Origin: Pseudomonas parakoreensis
GTDB lineage: Bacteria > Pseudomonadota > Gammaproteobacteria > Pseudomonadales > Pseudomonadaceae
Direction of reading: 5' to 3'
Assembly: GCF_021602155.1 (NCBI RefSeq)
Contig: NZ_BQHY01000006.1
Location: 186,001 to 250,000 of the forward strand
Length of the DNA stretch: 64,000 nt
The position numbers were made by a program, and so were the translations under genes. The notes beneath the pieces were generated by a model. That model searched no databases. It was given only the letters and a program-made list of their open reading frames with translations, and was not told the origin of the DNA. Below, in pieces: positions 24,498 through 34,417 of the stretch (position 1 is its first letter; the number at the start of each line of letters is the position of its first letter).

Positions 24498-25961
24498 TTA
24501 ACGGAACGGCGGCTCGTCGAAGCTGCGCAGTTTGCGCGAGTGCAGCGAGTTGAGTTCGGTGCGCAGCAGATCCACCGCCGCGATGCCGATCTTCAAGTGC
24601 TGGCTGACCGCGCGCTCGTAGAACGCGTTGGCCGAACCCGGCAGCTTGATTTCACTGTGCAGCGGTTTGTCCGAGACGCACAGCAACGTGCCGTAAGGCA
24701 CCCGCAGGCGATAGCCCTGGGCGGCGATGGTGCCGCTTTCCATGTCCACCGCCACGGCGCGGGACAGGTTGATCAACGGACGTTCCTGCGCCCAGCGCAA
24801 TTCCCAGTTACGGTCATCGTAGGTCAGCACGGTACCGGTGCGCAGACGCTTTTTCAGTTCCTCGCCCTTCTCGCCGGTGATATTGGCCGCGGCTTGTTGC
24901 AGCGCCAGCTGCACTTCGGCCAGCGCCGGAATCGGAATGTTCGGTGGCACCACGCGATCGAGAATCCCGTCGCGACGCATGTAGGCGTGTGCCAGCACGT
25001 AGTCGCCGATGGTCTGCGACTGACGCAGGCCGCCGCAGTGGCCGATCATCAGCCAGCAATGCGGACGCAGCACCGCCAGGTGGTCGGTGATGTTCTTGGC
25101 GTTGGACGGGCCGACGCCGATGTTGACCAGGGTCACGCCATGGCCGTCGCTGGCGATCAGGTGATAGGCCGGCATCTGGTAGCGGTGCCAGACCACGCCA
25201 GCGGCAATCGCCGAGGCTTCGCCGTGATCCATGCCCTTCTCGATGATCACATTGCCCGGCAGGACCATGCGCACGAAACGCGGGTCGTTGCGCAGTTGCT
25301 CCAGGCCATGGACGATGAACTGGTCGACGTAGCGATGGTAGTTGGTCAGCAGAATCCACGGCTGCACATGGCGCCAGTCGCTGCCGGTGTAGTGCACCAG
25401 GCGACGCAGGGAGAAGTCGACGCGCGCGGCGTCAAACAGCGCCAGTGGCAGCGGATCGGTGTTTTCCCAGTCATAGAGACCGTCGGCAATGCCATCGGTG
25501 GCGGCGGACAGATCGGTACTCGGGAACACTCGCGCCAGCACCGCAGCGGTGACGCCGGAGCCGGCCAGCTCATCGCCCTGCTCGACCACGTACGGGTACG
25601 GAATGTTCTGCTGACTGACGCCGACTTCCACGGTCACGGTGAAGTCGTGCATCAACGGCACCAGTTGTTCCAGCAGGTATTTGCGGAACGCCTTGGGGTG
25701 GGTGACGGTGACGCTGTAAGTGCCCGGCAGTTGCACCTTGGCGTAGGCGCGGGTGGTCTGCGGGACTTCGCCCTGACACAGGTAGGTCAGACGCAGTTCG
25801 GGATAACGAAACAGAGCACGCTGTTCGGCGTCAGGCTCGACGCGATCCTTGAGGTAACGCTTGAGCGCCGAGTTCAGCGCAGTGGTGGCCCGCTCATGCA
25901 GCTCGGCCAGACGATCCACGGCTTGCTCGGCGGTTTGAACGACAATAAACGCTTCGGTCAC
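24498..25961 (-). CDS. amn: AMP nucleosidase
   Basis: About 487 residues with the N-terminal AMP-nucleosidase domain and a C-terminal phosphorylase-like domain (VTLVNIGVGPSNAKN, CWLMIGHCGGLR, AVDMESGTIAAQGYR). It splits AMP into adenine and ribose 5-phosphate and helps set adenylate pools. The GTG at 25961 is preferred because AGGAAG lies just upstream; an ATG at 25997 (499 aa) is the alternative. E. coli Amn is about 484 aa, which supports the shorter form. It is a single gene, followed by rluE on the same strand. Confidence 0.9.
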   Translation of the reverse strand: MTEAFIVVQTAEQAVDRLAELHERATTALNSALKRYLKDRVEPDAEQRALFRYPELRLTYLCQGEVPQTTRAYAKVQLPGTYSVTVTHPKAFRKYLLEQLVPLMHDFTVTVEVGVSQQNIPYPYVVEQGDELAGSGVTAAVLARVFPSTDLSAATDGIADGLYDWENTDPLPLALFDAARVDFSLRRLVHYTGSDWRHVQPWILLTNYHRYVDQFIVHGLEQLRNDPRFVRMVLPGNVIIEKGMDHGEASAIAAGVVWHRYQMPAYHLIASDGHGVTLVNIGVGPSNAKNITDHLAVLRPHCWLMIGHCGGLRQSQTIGDYVLAHAYMRRDGILDRVVPPNIPIPALAEVQLALQQAAANITGEKGEELKKRLRTGTVLTYDDRNWELRWAQERPLINLSRAVAVDMESGTIAAQGYRLRVPYGTLLCVSDKPLHSEIKLPGSANAFYERAVSQHLKIGIAAVDLLRTELNSLHSRKLRSFDEPPFR

Positions 25962-26072
25962 GATCAGCTTCCTGTGTTCTGACTTGCAGAGCTTCATCTT
26001 GCCTGCATCGTGGCCTCACGGGAACAGTGGCGTTGTGGCTGTACCCAAATCTTTCAAACAAAGCGAATCCCA

Positions 26073-26160
26073 GTGGGAGCTGGCTTGCCAGCGATGAGGC
26101 CGGCACATTCGATATCAATGTTGACTGACAGGTCGCCATCGCTGGCAAGCCAGCTCCCAC
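26073..26160. repeat. REPIN, GTGGGAGCTGGCTTGCCAGC class
   Basis: Two 24-bp inverted arms (GTGGGAGCTGGCTTGCCAGC outward) around a 40-bp centre, in the gap between amn and the acyl-CoA dehydrogenase gene. No gene lies in this gap. Confidence 0.85.
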
Positions 26161-26189
26161 AGGGTTTTGCAGTGTTCGAGGGACCGGGG

Positions 26190-27839
26190 TCAGAAACCCT
26201 GCGGGGTTGAGCGGGTGACGATGGCTTCGACGTCCAGGCCCCGCGGCAATGCGCCATAGACCCGGCCGCCACCGCTCAGACGGCTGGCAATAAACGCATC
26301 ACTGACCGCCGCATTCCCCGCCTCCAGCAACAACTTGGCTTGCAACCCCAGCGCTATATCTTCAGTCAGTTGCCGCGCGCGGTATTGAATATCGCTGGTG
26401 TCCTTGAACTGCGCCTGCAACTGTTGGATATGCGCGGCCAAGCGCTTGTCGCCGTGCCCGTCACCCAATTCGCTGAACAGCACATCGAGCACACCTGGCT
26501 CTTTCGACAGTGCACGCAGCACGTCGAGGCACTGCACGTTGCCCGAGCCTTCCCACGTCGAGTTGACCGGTGCTTCGCGATACAGCCGTGGCAGGATGCT
26601 CTCCTCGACATACCCGGCGCCGCCCATGCACTCGGCGGCTTCGTTGATCATTCCGGGGGCACGTTTGCAGATCCAGTACTTGCCCACCGCCGTCACCAGC
26701 CGGGCGAATTGTGCTTCGTGGCGGTCATCCAGATGATCCAGCGCCTTGCCCATGCGCAGGCTCAGCGCCAGTGCGGCCTCGCTTTCCAGCGCCAGATCGG
26801 CCAACACGTTCTGCATCAACGGTTGCTCGCTGAGCAGTTTGCCGCCGACCGAACGGTGCGCGCAGTGATGGCTGGCCTGAGTCAGCGCCTGACGCATCAG
26901 CGAGCTGGAGCCGACCATGCAATCGAAACGGGTCATCGCCACCATCTCGATGATGGTTGGTACGCCGCGCCCCTCCTCGCCGACCATCCATGCCAGCGCG
27001 CCGCGAAACTCCACTTCGCTGGAGGCGTTGGACTGGTTGCCGAGTTTGTTTTTCAGGCGCTGGATGTAGAACTGATTGCGCGTGTCGTCCGGACGATGGC
27101 GCGGCAGCAGGAAGCAGGTCAGCCCCTTGTCGGTTTGCGCCAGGGTCAGAAACGCATCGCACATCGGCGCCGAGCAGAACCACTTGTGCCCGACCAGTTC
27201 ATAGGCCTGGCCCGGACCACTGGCGCCCACCGGATAGGCCTTGGTGGTATTGGCCCGCACATCGGTGCCGCCCTGTTTCTCGGTCATCGCCATGCCGATG
27301 GTCACGCCGGCCTTGTTCGCCATACCGACATTGCGCGGGTCATACTCGGTGGCAAGGATTTTCGGCAGCCACTGTTCGGCCAGATCCGGCTGCAAACGCA
27401 GGGCCGGGACGCTGGCGAACGTCATGGTCAACGGGCAGCCGCTACCGGCCTCGGCCTGGCTGTGCAGATAGGTCATCGAGGCGCGGGCAACATGCGCGCC
27501 GTCCTGCGGATGAGTCCAGGGTGACGAGGTCAGGCCATGTTCGATCGCGGTGCGCATCAGCTCATGATAGGCCGGATGAAATTCCACCAGATCAATGCGA
27601 TGGCCGTACCGGTCATGGCTGACGAATACCGGTTTGTTCTGATTGGCGAGGAACCCGGCTGTCATCAGCGGTCCGCCGGCCAGCGCACCGTAGGCATCGA
27701 TCCGCGACTCGGCCCAACCGGCGCCAAAGCGGCGCGACCACTCCTGCAATGGCAGGTCGATGCGGTACAGGTTGGCACCGTCCAGCGACGGTGGCTGGTT
27801 GGTGACTTCGTGGGTTTCGGCGAACTGATGCAGGTTCAT
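26190..27839 (-). CDS. AidB-like acyl-CoA dehydrogenase
   Basis: A 549-residue flavoprotein of the acyl-CoA dehydrogenase family, AidB branch by length and by motifs: MAMTEKQGGTDVRANTTKAY (FAD and substrate binding), ELVGHKWFCSAPMCDAFL, and a C-terminal NEAAECMGGAGYVEES with REAPVNSTWEGSGNVQ. The ATG at 27839 has AAAGGAG about 10 bp upstream; the TTG at 27863 is unlikely. E. coli AidB is induced by alkylation damage and binds DNA; whether this protein does so or acts as a metabolic dehydrogenase is not decidable here. It follows ladS on the same strand. Confidence 0.85.
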   Translation of the reverse strand: MNLHQFAETHEVTNQPPSLDGANLYRIDLPLQEWSRRFGAGWAESRIDAYGALAGGPLMTAGFLANQNKPVFVSHDRYGHRIDLVEFHPAYHELMRTAIEHGLTSSPWTHPQDGAHVARASMTYLHSQAEAGSGCPLTMTFASVPALRLQPDLAEQWLPKILATEYDPRNVGMANKAGVTIGMAMTEKQGGTDVRANTTKAYPVGASGPGQAYELVGHKWFCSAPMCDAFLTLAQTDKGLTCFLLPRHRPDDTRNQFYIQRLKNKLGNQSNASSEVEFRGALAWMVGEEGRGVPTIIEMVAMTRFDCMVGSSSLMRQALTQASHHCAHRSVGGKLLSEQPLMQNVLADLALESEAALALSLRMGKALDHLDDRHEAQFARLVTAVGKYWICKRAPGMINEAAECMGGAGYVEESILPRLYREAPVNSTWEGSGNVQCLDVLRALSKEPGVLDVLFSELGDGHGDKRLAAHIQQLQAQFKDTSDIQYRARQLTEDIALGLQAKLLLEAGNAAVSDAFIASRLSGGGRVYGALPRGLDVEAIVTRSTPQGF

Positions 27840-27936
27840 GACGGGGCTCCTTTGGTCAGCCAAGGGATTCAGTTAAGCACCGGCCCGTGGCTGATCAAAG
27901 TGTCATATGCGCCGAACTGTCGGCGCTTTCACCCTG

Positions 27937-30291
27937 TTACGCGCTGAGCACCCGACGCTCCAGCGCCGCTTGCAGGTCTTCGAATTTCACCGGTTTGTTC
28001 AGGTAATCGATGCGCGTACCCGGCGCGCAATGCTCGCGATCCGTGCCCTGCGCCAGCATGAACACCGGCAGACTGGCGCAGCCGGGCAACGCATGAATCT
28101 GGCAGCACAGCGACGCCCCTTCGTGGGAGGGCAACTGGCAATCGATCAGCACCGCATCGAAGTTTTCCCGTTGCAGGCAATCGAGTGCCGCCGCGCCGTT
28201 GTCCGCCGTGCGCACGCGGAAACCGAGCTTGAGCAGCATGCCGCGCATCACCAGTTGATTGACGCTGTTGTCGTCGACCAGCAATACCGTGCAGTCCTGC
28301 GGCGCACGGATCCGCTCCTGCAGCGGAGCCGGGTTCGGCACCGCTTCGACCGCCGGCAGTTCGAATTCGACGTCCAGCTGAAAACGGCTGCCACGCCCGG
28401 GTTCGGAACGATGGGTGAGCTTGCCGCCGAGCAACTCCACCAGTTGCCGACAGATCGCCAGCCCCACGCCCAGGCCGCCGTATTCGCGGGTCATCGAACC
28501 GTCGAGCTGGAAGAAGCGCTGATACAGCGTCGCCTCGCCCAGATCGGTGAAACCGATGCCGGTGTCGATCACCGCAAACGACAGCGCCAAGCGGTTTTCC
28601 GCCGCCGGCTTGCCGGTGACGCGCAGAGCCAGGCCACCGACCCGGGTGAACTTGATCGCGTTGTCCAGCAGGCACTCCAGGCACTGCGCCAGTTTTGCAC
28701 TGTCGCCGTGCAAGCGATCCGGCAGGGTCGGCAGCACCTCGACCTTGAAGTCCAGCGACTTGCTCGCCGCGTTACCGTCGAACTGCACGCGCAAGGCCTC
28801 GACCACCGCGCGCAGGCTGAAGCTGCCCGGCGTCGCCTTGAGCTTGCCGGCCTGCAATTCGGTGAGGGTGAGGATGCCGTTGACCATGCGCATCATGTCC
28901 CGCGCAGAACCGGCGGCGGTTTGCTGGTATTGCTCCAGTTCAGGCTCCAGTTCGATGGTCTGCATCAGTTCCAGCGAACCGATCACGCCGTTCATCGGCG
29001 TGCGCAATTCGTGGGTCAGGGTCGCGAGGAATTCATCCTTGAGCTTGTTGCTGTGCGCCAGTTGCTGGTTGAGCACTTCGAGTTTCTGCCCGGCATCGAA
29101 CAGGGTCTGCGCCTGTTGCTCGCGCATCGCGTTGATGCGGTCGGCCAGCGCCAGCGACAGCAGCGCGACTTCGATCGCCGAGCCGATCTGACTGGCGTAC
29201 ATGGTCAGGAACACGTTTGGCAGCAAGCCGAGCACCATCAGCGTATTGACGATACCGCCGAGCAAAAACGCCGACCAGGCAATGATGAAGTAACGCGCCA
29301 CCCGCAAGCCGCGCCACCAGGCGAGGATCCCGGCAGCGAAAATCACCACGGTGAACACCAGCGCCAACAGGGTCGCCAGGCGCAACGACAGCGCATAGCT
29401 GGTCATCAGCGACAGCCCGACCACCAGCGCACCGAACGCAATCAAAGCGATCAGCAGATAGTCGAGCCAGCGGCTGTGGGTTCTGGTCTGCAGGAAACTG
29501 CGGGCGAACTGGCTGCCGAACAGCCCGGCGCAACCGATGAAAAACGGCGTGGCGGCGTTGGCCCACCACGGATTGTCCGGCCAGAAATACTCGACCGCCG
29601 CGCCGTTCACCGACAGTTGATAAAGGCCGAACGAGGCGATGTAGAAGATGTAATAAAGGTAGCTGGTGTCGCGCACGCTCAGGTAGATGAACAGGTTGTA
29701 GACCAGCATCCCCAGCAGCACACCATAAATAATCCCCAGCACATACAGGCGCACCGGCTGGTCTTCGAGGTAAGCCGTGCTCGACCATAACGTCACTGGG
29801 GCCTGGATCGAGCCTTCACTGGCCAGACGCAGGTACACGGTTTTTTGTTGGTCAGGGGCGAAGGTCAGGTCGAACAGGTAATTGTTCTGCCGGATCTCGC
29901 GGCTGGCGAACGGCAAAGCGTCGCCGGTTTGCCGGATCAGCCGGTAGTCGCCATTGGCATCGGCCATATAAAGGTCGAGGTGATCGAGCGGCGGATACGC
30001 CAGCTCCAGCAGCCAGGTGCGTTGTGCGGCCGGATTGTTCGGACGGTAATGCAGGTCGATCTTCAGCCAGAACGCCGAGCGCGAGTAACCGGCATTGAGC
30101 GTGGCTTTGTCGTGGGGTTTGAAATTGCCCGCCGCCGCTTGAGCGCGAACGTCGGCGATGTTCGCCTGACCGCTCGGGTCTTCGAACACCTGCAAGGAGC
30201 GGCCCAGCGGGAGGCTCTGGGTATTTTCGTCGAACTCGACGGCGCTTGCGAGAAGGGGCAAGCAGAACAGCAACATCAGCAAATAGCGCAT
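27937..30291 (-). CDS. ladS: Hybrid sensor histidine kinase LadS
   Basis: A 784-residue hybrid kinase. A signal peptide or first helix (1-17) is followed by a periplasmic 7TMR-DISMED2 sensor domain (about 25-165), seven membrane helices (about 180-385), a HisKA domain with phospho-acceptor H427 (ATLTHELRTPMNGV), a HATPase_c with DNAIKF (543-548), DTGIG (576-580) and GGLGVGLAI (605-613), and a receiver domain with D673/D674, phospho-acceptor D717 and K766. This architecture and the place directly before thiD match LadS of P. aeruginosa (PA3974), which stimulates the GacS/GacA pathway and so promotes biofilm and chronic-style behaviour. The signal it senses in this species may differ. Confidence 0.88.
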   Translation of the reverse strand: MRYLLMLLFCLPLLASAVEFDENTQSLPLGRSLQVFEDPSGQANIADVRAQAAAGNFKPHDKATLNAGYSRSAFWLKIDLHYRPNNPAAQRTWLLELAYPPLDHLDLYMADANGDYRLIRQTGDALPFASREIRQNNYLFDLTFAPDQQKTVYLRLASEGSIQAPVTLWSSTAYLEDQPVRLYVLGIIYGVLLGMLVYNLFIYLSVRDTSYLYYIFYIASFGLYQLSVNGAAVEYFWPDNPWWANAATPFFIGCAGLFGSQFARSFLQTRTHSRWLDYLLIALIAFGALVVGLSLMTSYALSLRLATLLALVFTVVIFAAGILAWWRGLRVARYFIIAWSAFLLGGIVNTLMVLGLLPNVFLTMYASQIGSAIEVALLSLALADRINAMREQQAQTLFDAGQKLEVLNQQLAHSNKLKDEFLATLTHELRTPMNGVIGSLELMQTIELEPELEQYQQTAAGSARDMMRMVNGILTLTELQAGKLKATPGSFSLRAVVEALRVQFDGNAASKSLDFKVEVLPTLPDRLHGDSAKLAQCLECLLDNAIKFTRVGGLALRVTGKPAAENRLALSFAVIDTGIGFTDLGEATLYQRFFQLDGSMTREYGGLGVGLAICRQLVELLGGKLTHRSEPGRGSRFQLDVEFELPAVEAVPNPAPLQERIRAPQDCTVLLVDDNSVNQLVMRGMLLKLGFRVRTADNGAAALDCLQRENFDAVLIDCQLPSHEGASLCCQIHALPGCASLPVFMLAQGTDREHCAPGTRIDYLNKPVKFEDLQAALERRVLSA

Positions 30292-30487
30292 TGAAGCCCC
30301 AGCGTGGCTCGTCCGGTTGTGTCAGGAAGCCCCCCATTCCCTTTGAGTAGACGTAAAACCGGTATTACCTGTTATTGGTTTGGATCCAGACTAGCATAGC
30401 CGTTGATGGCCATTGAGCACCATCGAAATTTTTCCTGCAAAGGCTCTAGAACGGGCGTTTCAGAGCAAAGCTGCGGACTAGAGCTGT

Positions 30488-30505
30488 TGAGTTGGTCAAC
30501 TCAAT
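30488..30505. repeat. 18-bp perfect palindrome between ladS and thiD
   Basis: TTGAGTTG-GT-CAACTCAA (8-bp arms, 2-bp centre). It sits in the 441-bp gap between the divergent ladS and thiD genes, which otherwise contains the REPIN at 30522-30644 and no visible gene. It could be an operator for either gene. Confidence 0.4.
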
Positions 30506-30521
30506 CATTGCGATCCGCTTT

Positions 30522-30644
30522 TGTGGCGAGGGAGCTTGCTCCCGCTCGGCTGCGCAGCAGTCGTAAAACCGGTAAATGCGCTGTGCCTGAATAAATGCAG
30601 GGGGCTGCTTCGCAACCCAGCGGGAGCAAGCTCCCTCGCCACAA
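30522..30644. repeat. REPIN, TTGTGGCGAGGGAGCTTGCT class
   Basis: Inverted arms of 26 bp at 30522-30547 and 30619-30644, with inner GCTGCGCAGC and GGGCTGCTTCG hairpin-like parts. It lies upstream of thiD. No thiamine-pyrophosphate riboswitch could be recognised in this gap. Confidence 0.85.
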
Positions 30645-30732
30645 TGGTAGCTGCAGAGTTGTCCGACAATCTGTTCGCAAACGCTTTCAGGACTGAACTC
30701 TAAAATCAGGTTTGGTGGTAAGCTCGCGCACC

Positions 30733-31530
30733 ATGAATATTTACAGCTCCCGCCCCGTTGTCCTCTGTCTCTCCGGCCACGACCCCAGTGGTGGCGCCGG
30801 CTTGCAGGCAGATATCGAAGCCTTGCTCGCGCAGGGTTGCCACGCGGCTCCGGCCGTCACCGCCCTGACCGTGCAAGACACCGTCAACGTCACTGACTTC
30901 CGCGTCCTCGACCGTGAGTGGGTACTGGCCCAGGCCAATGCCGTGCTCAACGACTCCGAAGTCGCTGCGGTCAAACTGGGCATGCTCGGTTCGCTGGAAA
31001 TGGTCGACACCGTGGTCGAACTGCTTTCTGCGCACCCGCACCTGCCGGTGGTCTGCGACCCGGTGCTGCGTGCCGGCGGCGGCGGACGCCTGGGCAAGGA
31101 TGAAGTCGGTTACGCGATGCGCGAGCGTCTGCTGCCACTGTCGATCATTGCCACCCCCAACCTGCCCGAAGCGCGGATCCTCGCTGAACTGCCCGAAGGC
31201 ACCGCAGACGAGTGCGCGGAAAAACTCCTGCCGTTCGTCAAAAACCTGCTGATCACCGGCGGCCACGGCGACGAAACTGAAATCCACAATCGCCTGTACG
31301 GCCGTGACGGCCTGCGTGACACCTTCTATTGCCAGCGTCTGCCAGGCAGCTATCACGGTTCCGGTTGTACCCTGGCCAGCGCTATCGCCGGTCGTCTGGC
31401 CCAGGGCGAACATCTCGCCAGTGCCGTACGCACGGCACTGGATTACACCTGGCGCACCCTGCGCGATGCCGAACAACTGGGCAAAGGCCAGTTCGTGCCG
31501 CGTCGTCTGCCGCTGGATTTTTGCTCGTAA
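30733..31530 (+). CDS. thiD: Hydroxymethylpyrimidine/phosphomethylpyrimidine kinase
   Basis: A 265-residue ribokinase-fold kinase: LSGHDPSGGAGLQADIEA near the start (substrate site), VCDPVLRAGGGGRL, ITGGHGDE, and the C-terminal GSGCTLASAIAGRLA with the catalytic Asp region replaced by GC as usual for ThiD. It phosphorylates HMP and HMP-P to make HMP-PP for thiamine synthesis. The ATG at 30733 is preferred; frames from 30712 add seven residues. thiE follows after 18 bp and hemL after a further 15 bp, so the three probably form one transcript. Confidence 0.93.
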   Translation: MNIYSSRPVVLCLSGHDPSGGAGLQADIEALLAQGCHAAPAVTALTVQDTVNVTDFRVLDREWVLAQANAVLNDSEVAAVKLGMLGSLEMVDTVVELLSAHPHLPVVCDPVLRAGGGGRLGKDEVGYAMRERLLPLSIIATPNLPEARILAELPEGTADECAEKLLPFVKNLLITGGHGDETEIHNRLYGRDGLRDTFYCQRLPGSYHGSGCTLASAIAGRLAQGEHLASAVRTALDYTWRTLRDAEQLGKGQFVPRRLPLDFCS

Positions 31531-31548
31531 CGTCGTGAGGTCTGCCTG

Positions 31549-32172
31549 ATGAAACTACGTGGCCTGTACGCCATCACCGACAGCCAGTTGCTGGCGGGCA
31601 AGTTTCTGTCGTACGTGGAGGCGGCGCTGGAAGGCGGCGTCACCCTGTTGCAATACCGCGACAAAAGCAGCGACGAGGCCCGACGCCTGCGCGAGGCCGA
31701 AGCCCTGCGTGACCTGTGCGAACGCTACAAGACGCAGTTGATCATCAACGATGACGCCGAACTGGCCGCGCGCCTGAACGTCGGCGTGCACTTGGGACAG
31801 ACCGACGGCCCGCTGTCGCCGACCCGCGCCTTGCTCGGCTCCAAAGCCATCATCGGGTCGACCTGCCATGCGCAGCTCGAACTGGCTGAACAGGCCGCCA
31901 AGGAAGGCGCGAGTTATGTCGCCTTCGGTCGCTTCTTCAATTCCAGCACCAAACCCGGCGCGCCAAGCTGCAGCCTCGATCTGCTCGACGAGGCCAAACG
32001 TAAGCTGCATCTGCCGGTTTGCGCGATTGGCGGCATCACCCTCGACAACGCCGCGCCGCTGGTGGCCCACGGTGTCGAACTGCTGGCGGTGGTCCACGGC
32101 TTGTTCGGTGCCCAGAGCACCGCCGAAGTGACCCGCCGCGCCCGCGCCTTCAACGAACTTCTGAAAATCTGA
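31549..32172 (+). CDS. thiE: Thiamine-phosphate synthase
   Basis: A 207-residue TIM-barrel enzyme that joins HMP-PP and thiazole phosphate to thiamine phosphate. Characteristic motifs: GLYAITDSQ at the start, [44 protein letters not shown] and [14 protein letters not shown]. The length is normal. GAGG precedes the ATG. It works directly with the product of thiD upstream. Confidence 0.95.
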   Translation: MKLRGLYAITDSQLLAGKFLSYVEAALEGGVTLLQYRDKSSDEARRLREAEALRDLCERYKTQLIINDDAELAARLNVGVHLGQTDGPLSPTRALLGSKAIIGSTCHAQLELAEQAAKEGASYVAFGRFFNSSTKPGAPSCSLDLLDEAKRKLHLPVCAIGGITLDNAAPLVAHGVELLAVVHGLFGAQSTAEVTRRARAFNELLKI

Positions 32173-32187
32173 TTTGAGAGCCCGAAC

Positions 32188-33471
32188 ATGTCTCGTTCCG
32201 AAACCCTGTTTGCCAATGCCCAGAAACACATTCCCGGTGGTGTGAACTCGCCGGTGCGCGCGTTCAAGAGCGTGGGCGGCACACCGCTGTTCTTCAAGCA
32301 CGCCGAAGGCGCCTACGTCACTGACGAAGACGACAAGCGTTATGTGGATTACGTCGGTTCGTGGGGTCCGATGATCCTTGGCCACAGCCACCCGGACGTG
32401 CTCGACGCGGTGCGCAATCAACTGCAGCACGGCCTGTCCTACGGCGCGCCGACCGCGATGGAAACCGAAATGGCCGATCTGGTCTGCTCGCTGGTGCCGT
32501 CGATGGACATGGTGCGCATGGTCAGCTCCGGCACCGAAGCGACCATGAGCGCAATCCGTCTGGCCCGTGGTTACACCGGTCGTGACAGCATCATCAAGTT
32601 CGAAGGCTGCTACCACGGTCACTCCGACAGCCTGCTGGTCAAGGCCGGTTCCGGTGCACTGACTCAAGGCGTGCCGAGCTCCGCCGGTGTACCGGCAGCG
32701 TTTGCAAAACACACCTTGACCCTGCCGTTCAACGACATCGACGCGGTTGAGAAGATGCTCGCCGAAGTCGGTCAGGACGTGGCGTGCATCATCGTCGAGC
32801 CAGTGGCGGGCAATATGAATTGCGTGCCGCCGGCGCCGGGTTTCCTCGAAGGCCTGCGTGCGCTGTGCGACAAGCATGGCGTGGTACTGATTTTCGACGA
32901 AGTGATGACCGGTTTCCGGGTGGCCCTCGGTGGCGCTCAGGCGTACTACGGCGTAACCCCGGATCTGACCACGTTCGGCAAGATTATCGGTGGCGGCATG
33001 CCGGTCGGCTGCTTCGGCGGCAAGCGCGAAATCATGCAGCGCATTGCCCCGCTGGGCCCGGTGTATCAGGCCGGCACCCTGTCGGGCAACCCGCTGGCAA
33101 TGGCTGCCGGTTTGACCACCCTGCGCCTGATCAGCCGTCCCGGTTTCCACGCCGAGCTGACCGATTACACCACGCGCCTGCTCGATGGCCTGCAACAACG
33201 CGCCGATGCGGCGGGCATTCCGTTCGTCACCACGCAAGCGGGTGGCATGTTCGGCCTGTACTTCAGCGGTGCCGACGACATCGTCACTTTTGAAGACGTG
33301 ATGGCCAGCGACGCGGCATTGTTCGGTCGCTTCTTCCACCTGATGCTGGAAGGCGGCGTGTACCTCGCACCGAGCGCCTTCGAAGCCGGTTTCACCTCGA
33401 TCGCCCACGGCGAAGCCGAGCTGAAAATCACTCTGGACGCAGCCGAGCGCGCCTTCGCCGCACTGAAGTAA
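32188..33471 (+). CDS. hemL: Glutamate-1-semialdehyde 2,1-aminomutase
   Basis: A 427-residue PLP enzyme of the class III aminotransferase fold. Lys-265 in [13 protein letters not shown] is the PLP lysine; [12 protein letters not shown] at the N-terminus and [16 protein letters not shown] are typical of HemL. It makes 5-aminolevulinate in the C5 route to heme. It is probably cotranscribed with thiDE and is followed by a clear terminator at 33482. Confidence 0.96.
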   Translation: MSRSETLFANAQKHIPGGVNSPVRAFKSVGGTPLFFKHAEGAYVTDEDDKRYVDYVGSWGPMILGHSHPDVLDAVRNQLQHGLSYGAPTAMETEMADLVCSLVPSMDMVRMVSSGTEATMSAIRLARGYTGRDSIIKFEGCYHGHSDSLLVKAGSGALTQGVPSSAGVPAAFAKHTLTLPFNDIDAVEKMLAEVGQDVACIIVEPVAGNMNCVPPAPGFLEGLRALCDKHGVVLIFDEVMTGFRVALGGAQAYYGVTPDLTTFGKIIGGGMPVGCFGGKREIMQRIAPLGPVYQAGTLSGNPLAMAAGLTTLRLISRPGFHAELTDYTTRLLDGLQQRADAAGIPFVTTQAGGMFGLYFSGADDIVTFEDVMASDAALFGRFFHLMLEGGVYLAPSAFEAGFTSIAHGEAELKITLDAAERAFAALK

Positions 33472-33481
33472 TCGCCGTGCC

Positions 33482-33513
33482 GCTGACGTTGGCCATCGCC
33501 AGCGTCAGCTTTT
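33482..33513 (+). terminator. Rho-independent terminator after hemL
   Basis: GCTGACGTTGGC and GCCAGCGTCAGC form a 12-bp stem with one wobble pair and a CATC loop, followed directly by TTTT. It ends the thiD-thiE-hemL transcript. Confidence 0.8.
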
Positions 33514-33608
33514 ACCTACACCCAAGCCGTTTTTCCCACGCCTCTGCTAAAAATCGGCAAGAAAGTGGCCGATATATTCCCCGCGCAGCAGAAAAACGAG
33601 TAAAGACT

Positions 33609-33638
33609 TTGTAAGGTTGGCCCTGCTTATTTCATAAT
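33609..33638 (+). promoter_or_regulatory. Candidate sigma-70 promoter of the SEL1-repeat gene
   Basis: TTGTAA (33609-33614) and CATAAT (33633-33638) with 18 bp between them, about 55 bp before the start of the next gene and downstream of the hemL terminator. Confidence 0.4.
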
Positions 33639-33696
33639 GCGCGCTTATTGGATCCCTCGATGGGTCCGCGTGCCCTTCAGAGGTAAGTCGATTCCC

Positions 33697-34251
33697 ATGA
33701 ACCGCACCGGCCGCACCCTTGCCTTGGGCTGCCTGTTGCTCCTTCAGCCCCTGCTCGCGCATGCACAAGCAGGCGGCAACTCGTTGTTGATCCCGGCGAT
33801 GGGTCGTTGCACCCTCAATACCCAGCCGCAAGACGTCACGCAGGCACTGGCCGCCTGCCAGAAAGCGGCAGACGAAGGGGATGCGCAAGCGCAATACGAG
33901 TTGGGTGAGTTCTACTACGACGGCAAGAATGCGCCACGCGATCTCAATCAAGCCCTGAGCTATTTCGAAAAGGCCTCGTTGCAAGGCCACGCTCAGGCGC
34001 AGTTCAAGCTCGGCACCATGTTCTTCCACGGCGAAGGCGTGCAGGCCAACAACATTCAGGCGTACATCGTGCTGAAGATGGCCGCGGTCAACGGCGCCGA
34101 AGATGCGCTGGACACCGCTGACGAAGTCTCCGAAAAAATGTCCCGCGAAGACCTCGAAACCGCGACCCAGGTGCTGGGGCAAATTTTCCGTAAATACCTG
34201 ATGGAACTGCAGAACGCCGATGGGCGTACGCCGTTTTCGCCATTGCCATAA
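33697..34251 (+). CDS. Exported SEL1/TPR-repeat protein
   Basis: A 184-residue protein from the ATG at 33697 (AGAGG upstream). A signal peptide (MNRTGRTLALGCLLLLQPLL then AHAQA) is followed by two SEL1-type repeats: GDAQAQYELGEFYYDGKNA and GHAQAQFKLGTMFFHGEGV. Such helical repeats bind proteins, probably in the periplasm. The partner is unknown. The gene lies between hemL and a DUF1820 gene, an order kept in Pseudomonas. A REPIN follows 6 bp after the stop. Confidence 0.82.
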   Translation: MNRTGRTLALGCLLLLQPLLAHAQAGGNSLLIPAMGRCTLNTQPQDVTQALAACQKAADEGDAQAQYELGEFYYDGKNAPRDLNQALSYFEKASLQGHAQAQFKLGTMFFHGEGVQANNIQAYIVLKMAAVNGAEDALDTADEVSEKMSREDLETATQVLGQIFRKYLMELQNADGRTPFSPLP

Positions 34252-34257
34252 GACCTT

Positions 34258-34392
34258 TTGTGGCGAGGGGATTTATCCCCGATGGGTTGCGTAGCAGCCC
34301 CAAAACCCTGCAATCAAGTTCCTTCTGACATACCTTGCTGAATGGACTTGCGACTGCTTCGCAGTCGATCGGGGATAAATCCCCTCGCCACA
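34258..34392. repeat. REPIN, TTGTGGCGAGGGGATTTATC class
   Basis: Outer arms TTGTGGCGAGGGGATTTATC and its complement ending 34392; inner parts GTAGCAGCCCC and GACTGCTTCGCAGTC. It lies between two convergent genes and may serve as a shared terminator. Confidence 0.88.
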
Positions 34393-34417
34393 AATCATTT
34401 CAAATCCCCATCCGGGC

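Noticed and set aside
30292-30732. Thiamine-pyrophosphate riboswitch before thiD
   Set aside because: The conserved riboswitch core could not be found; the gap is filled by a REPIN and a palindrome.
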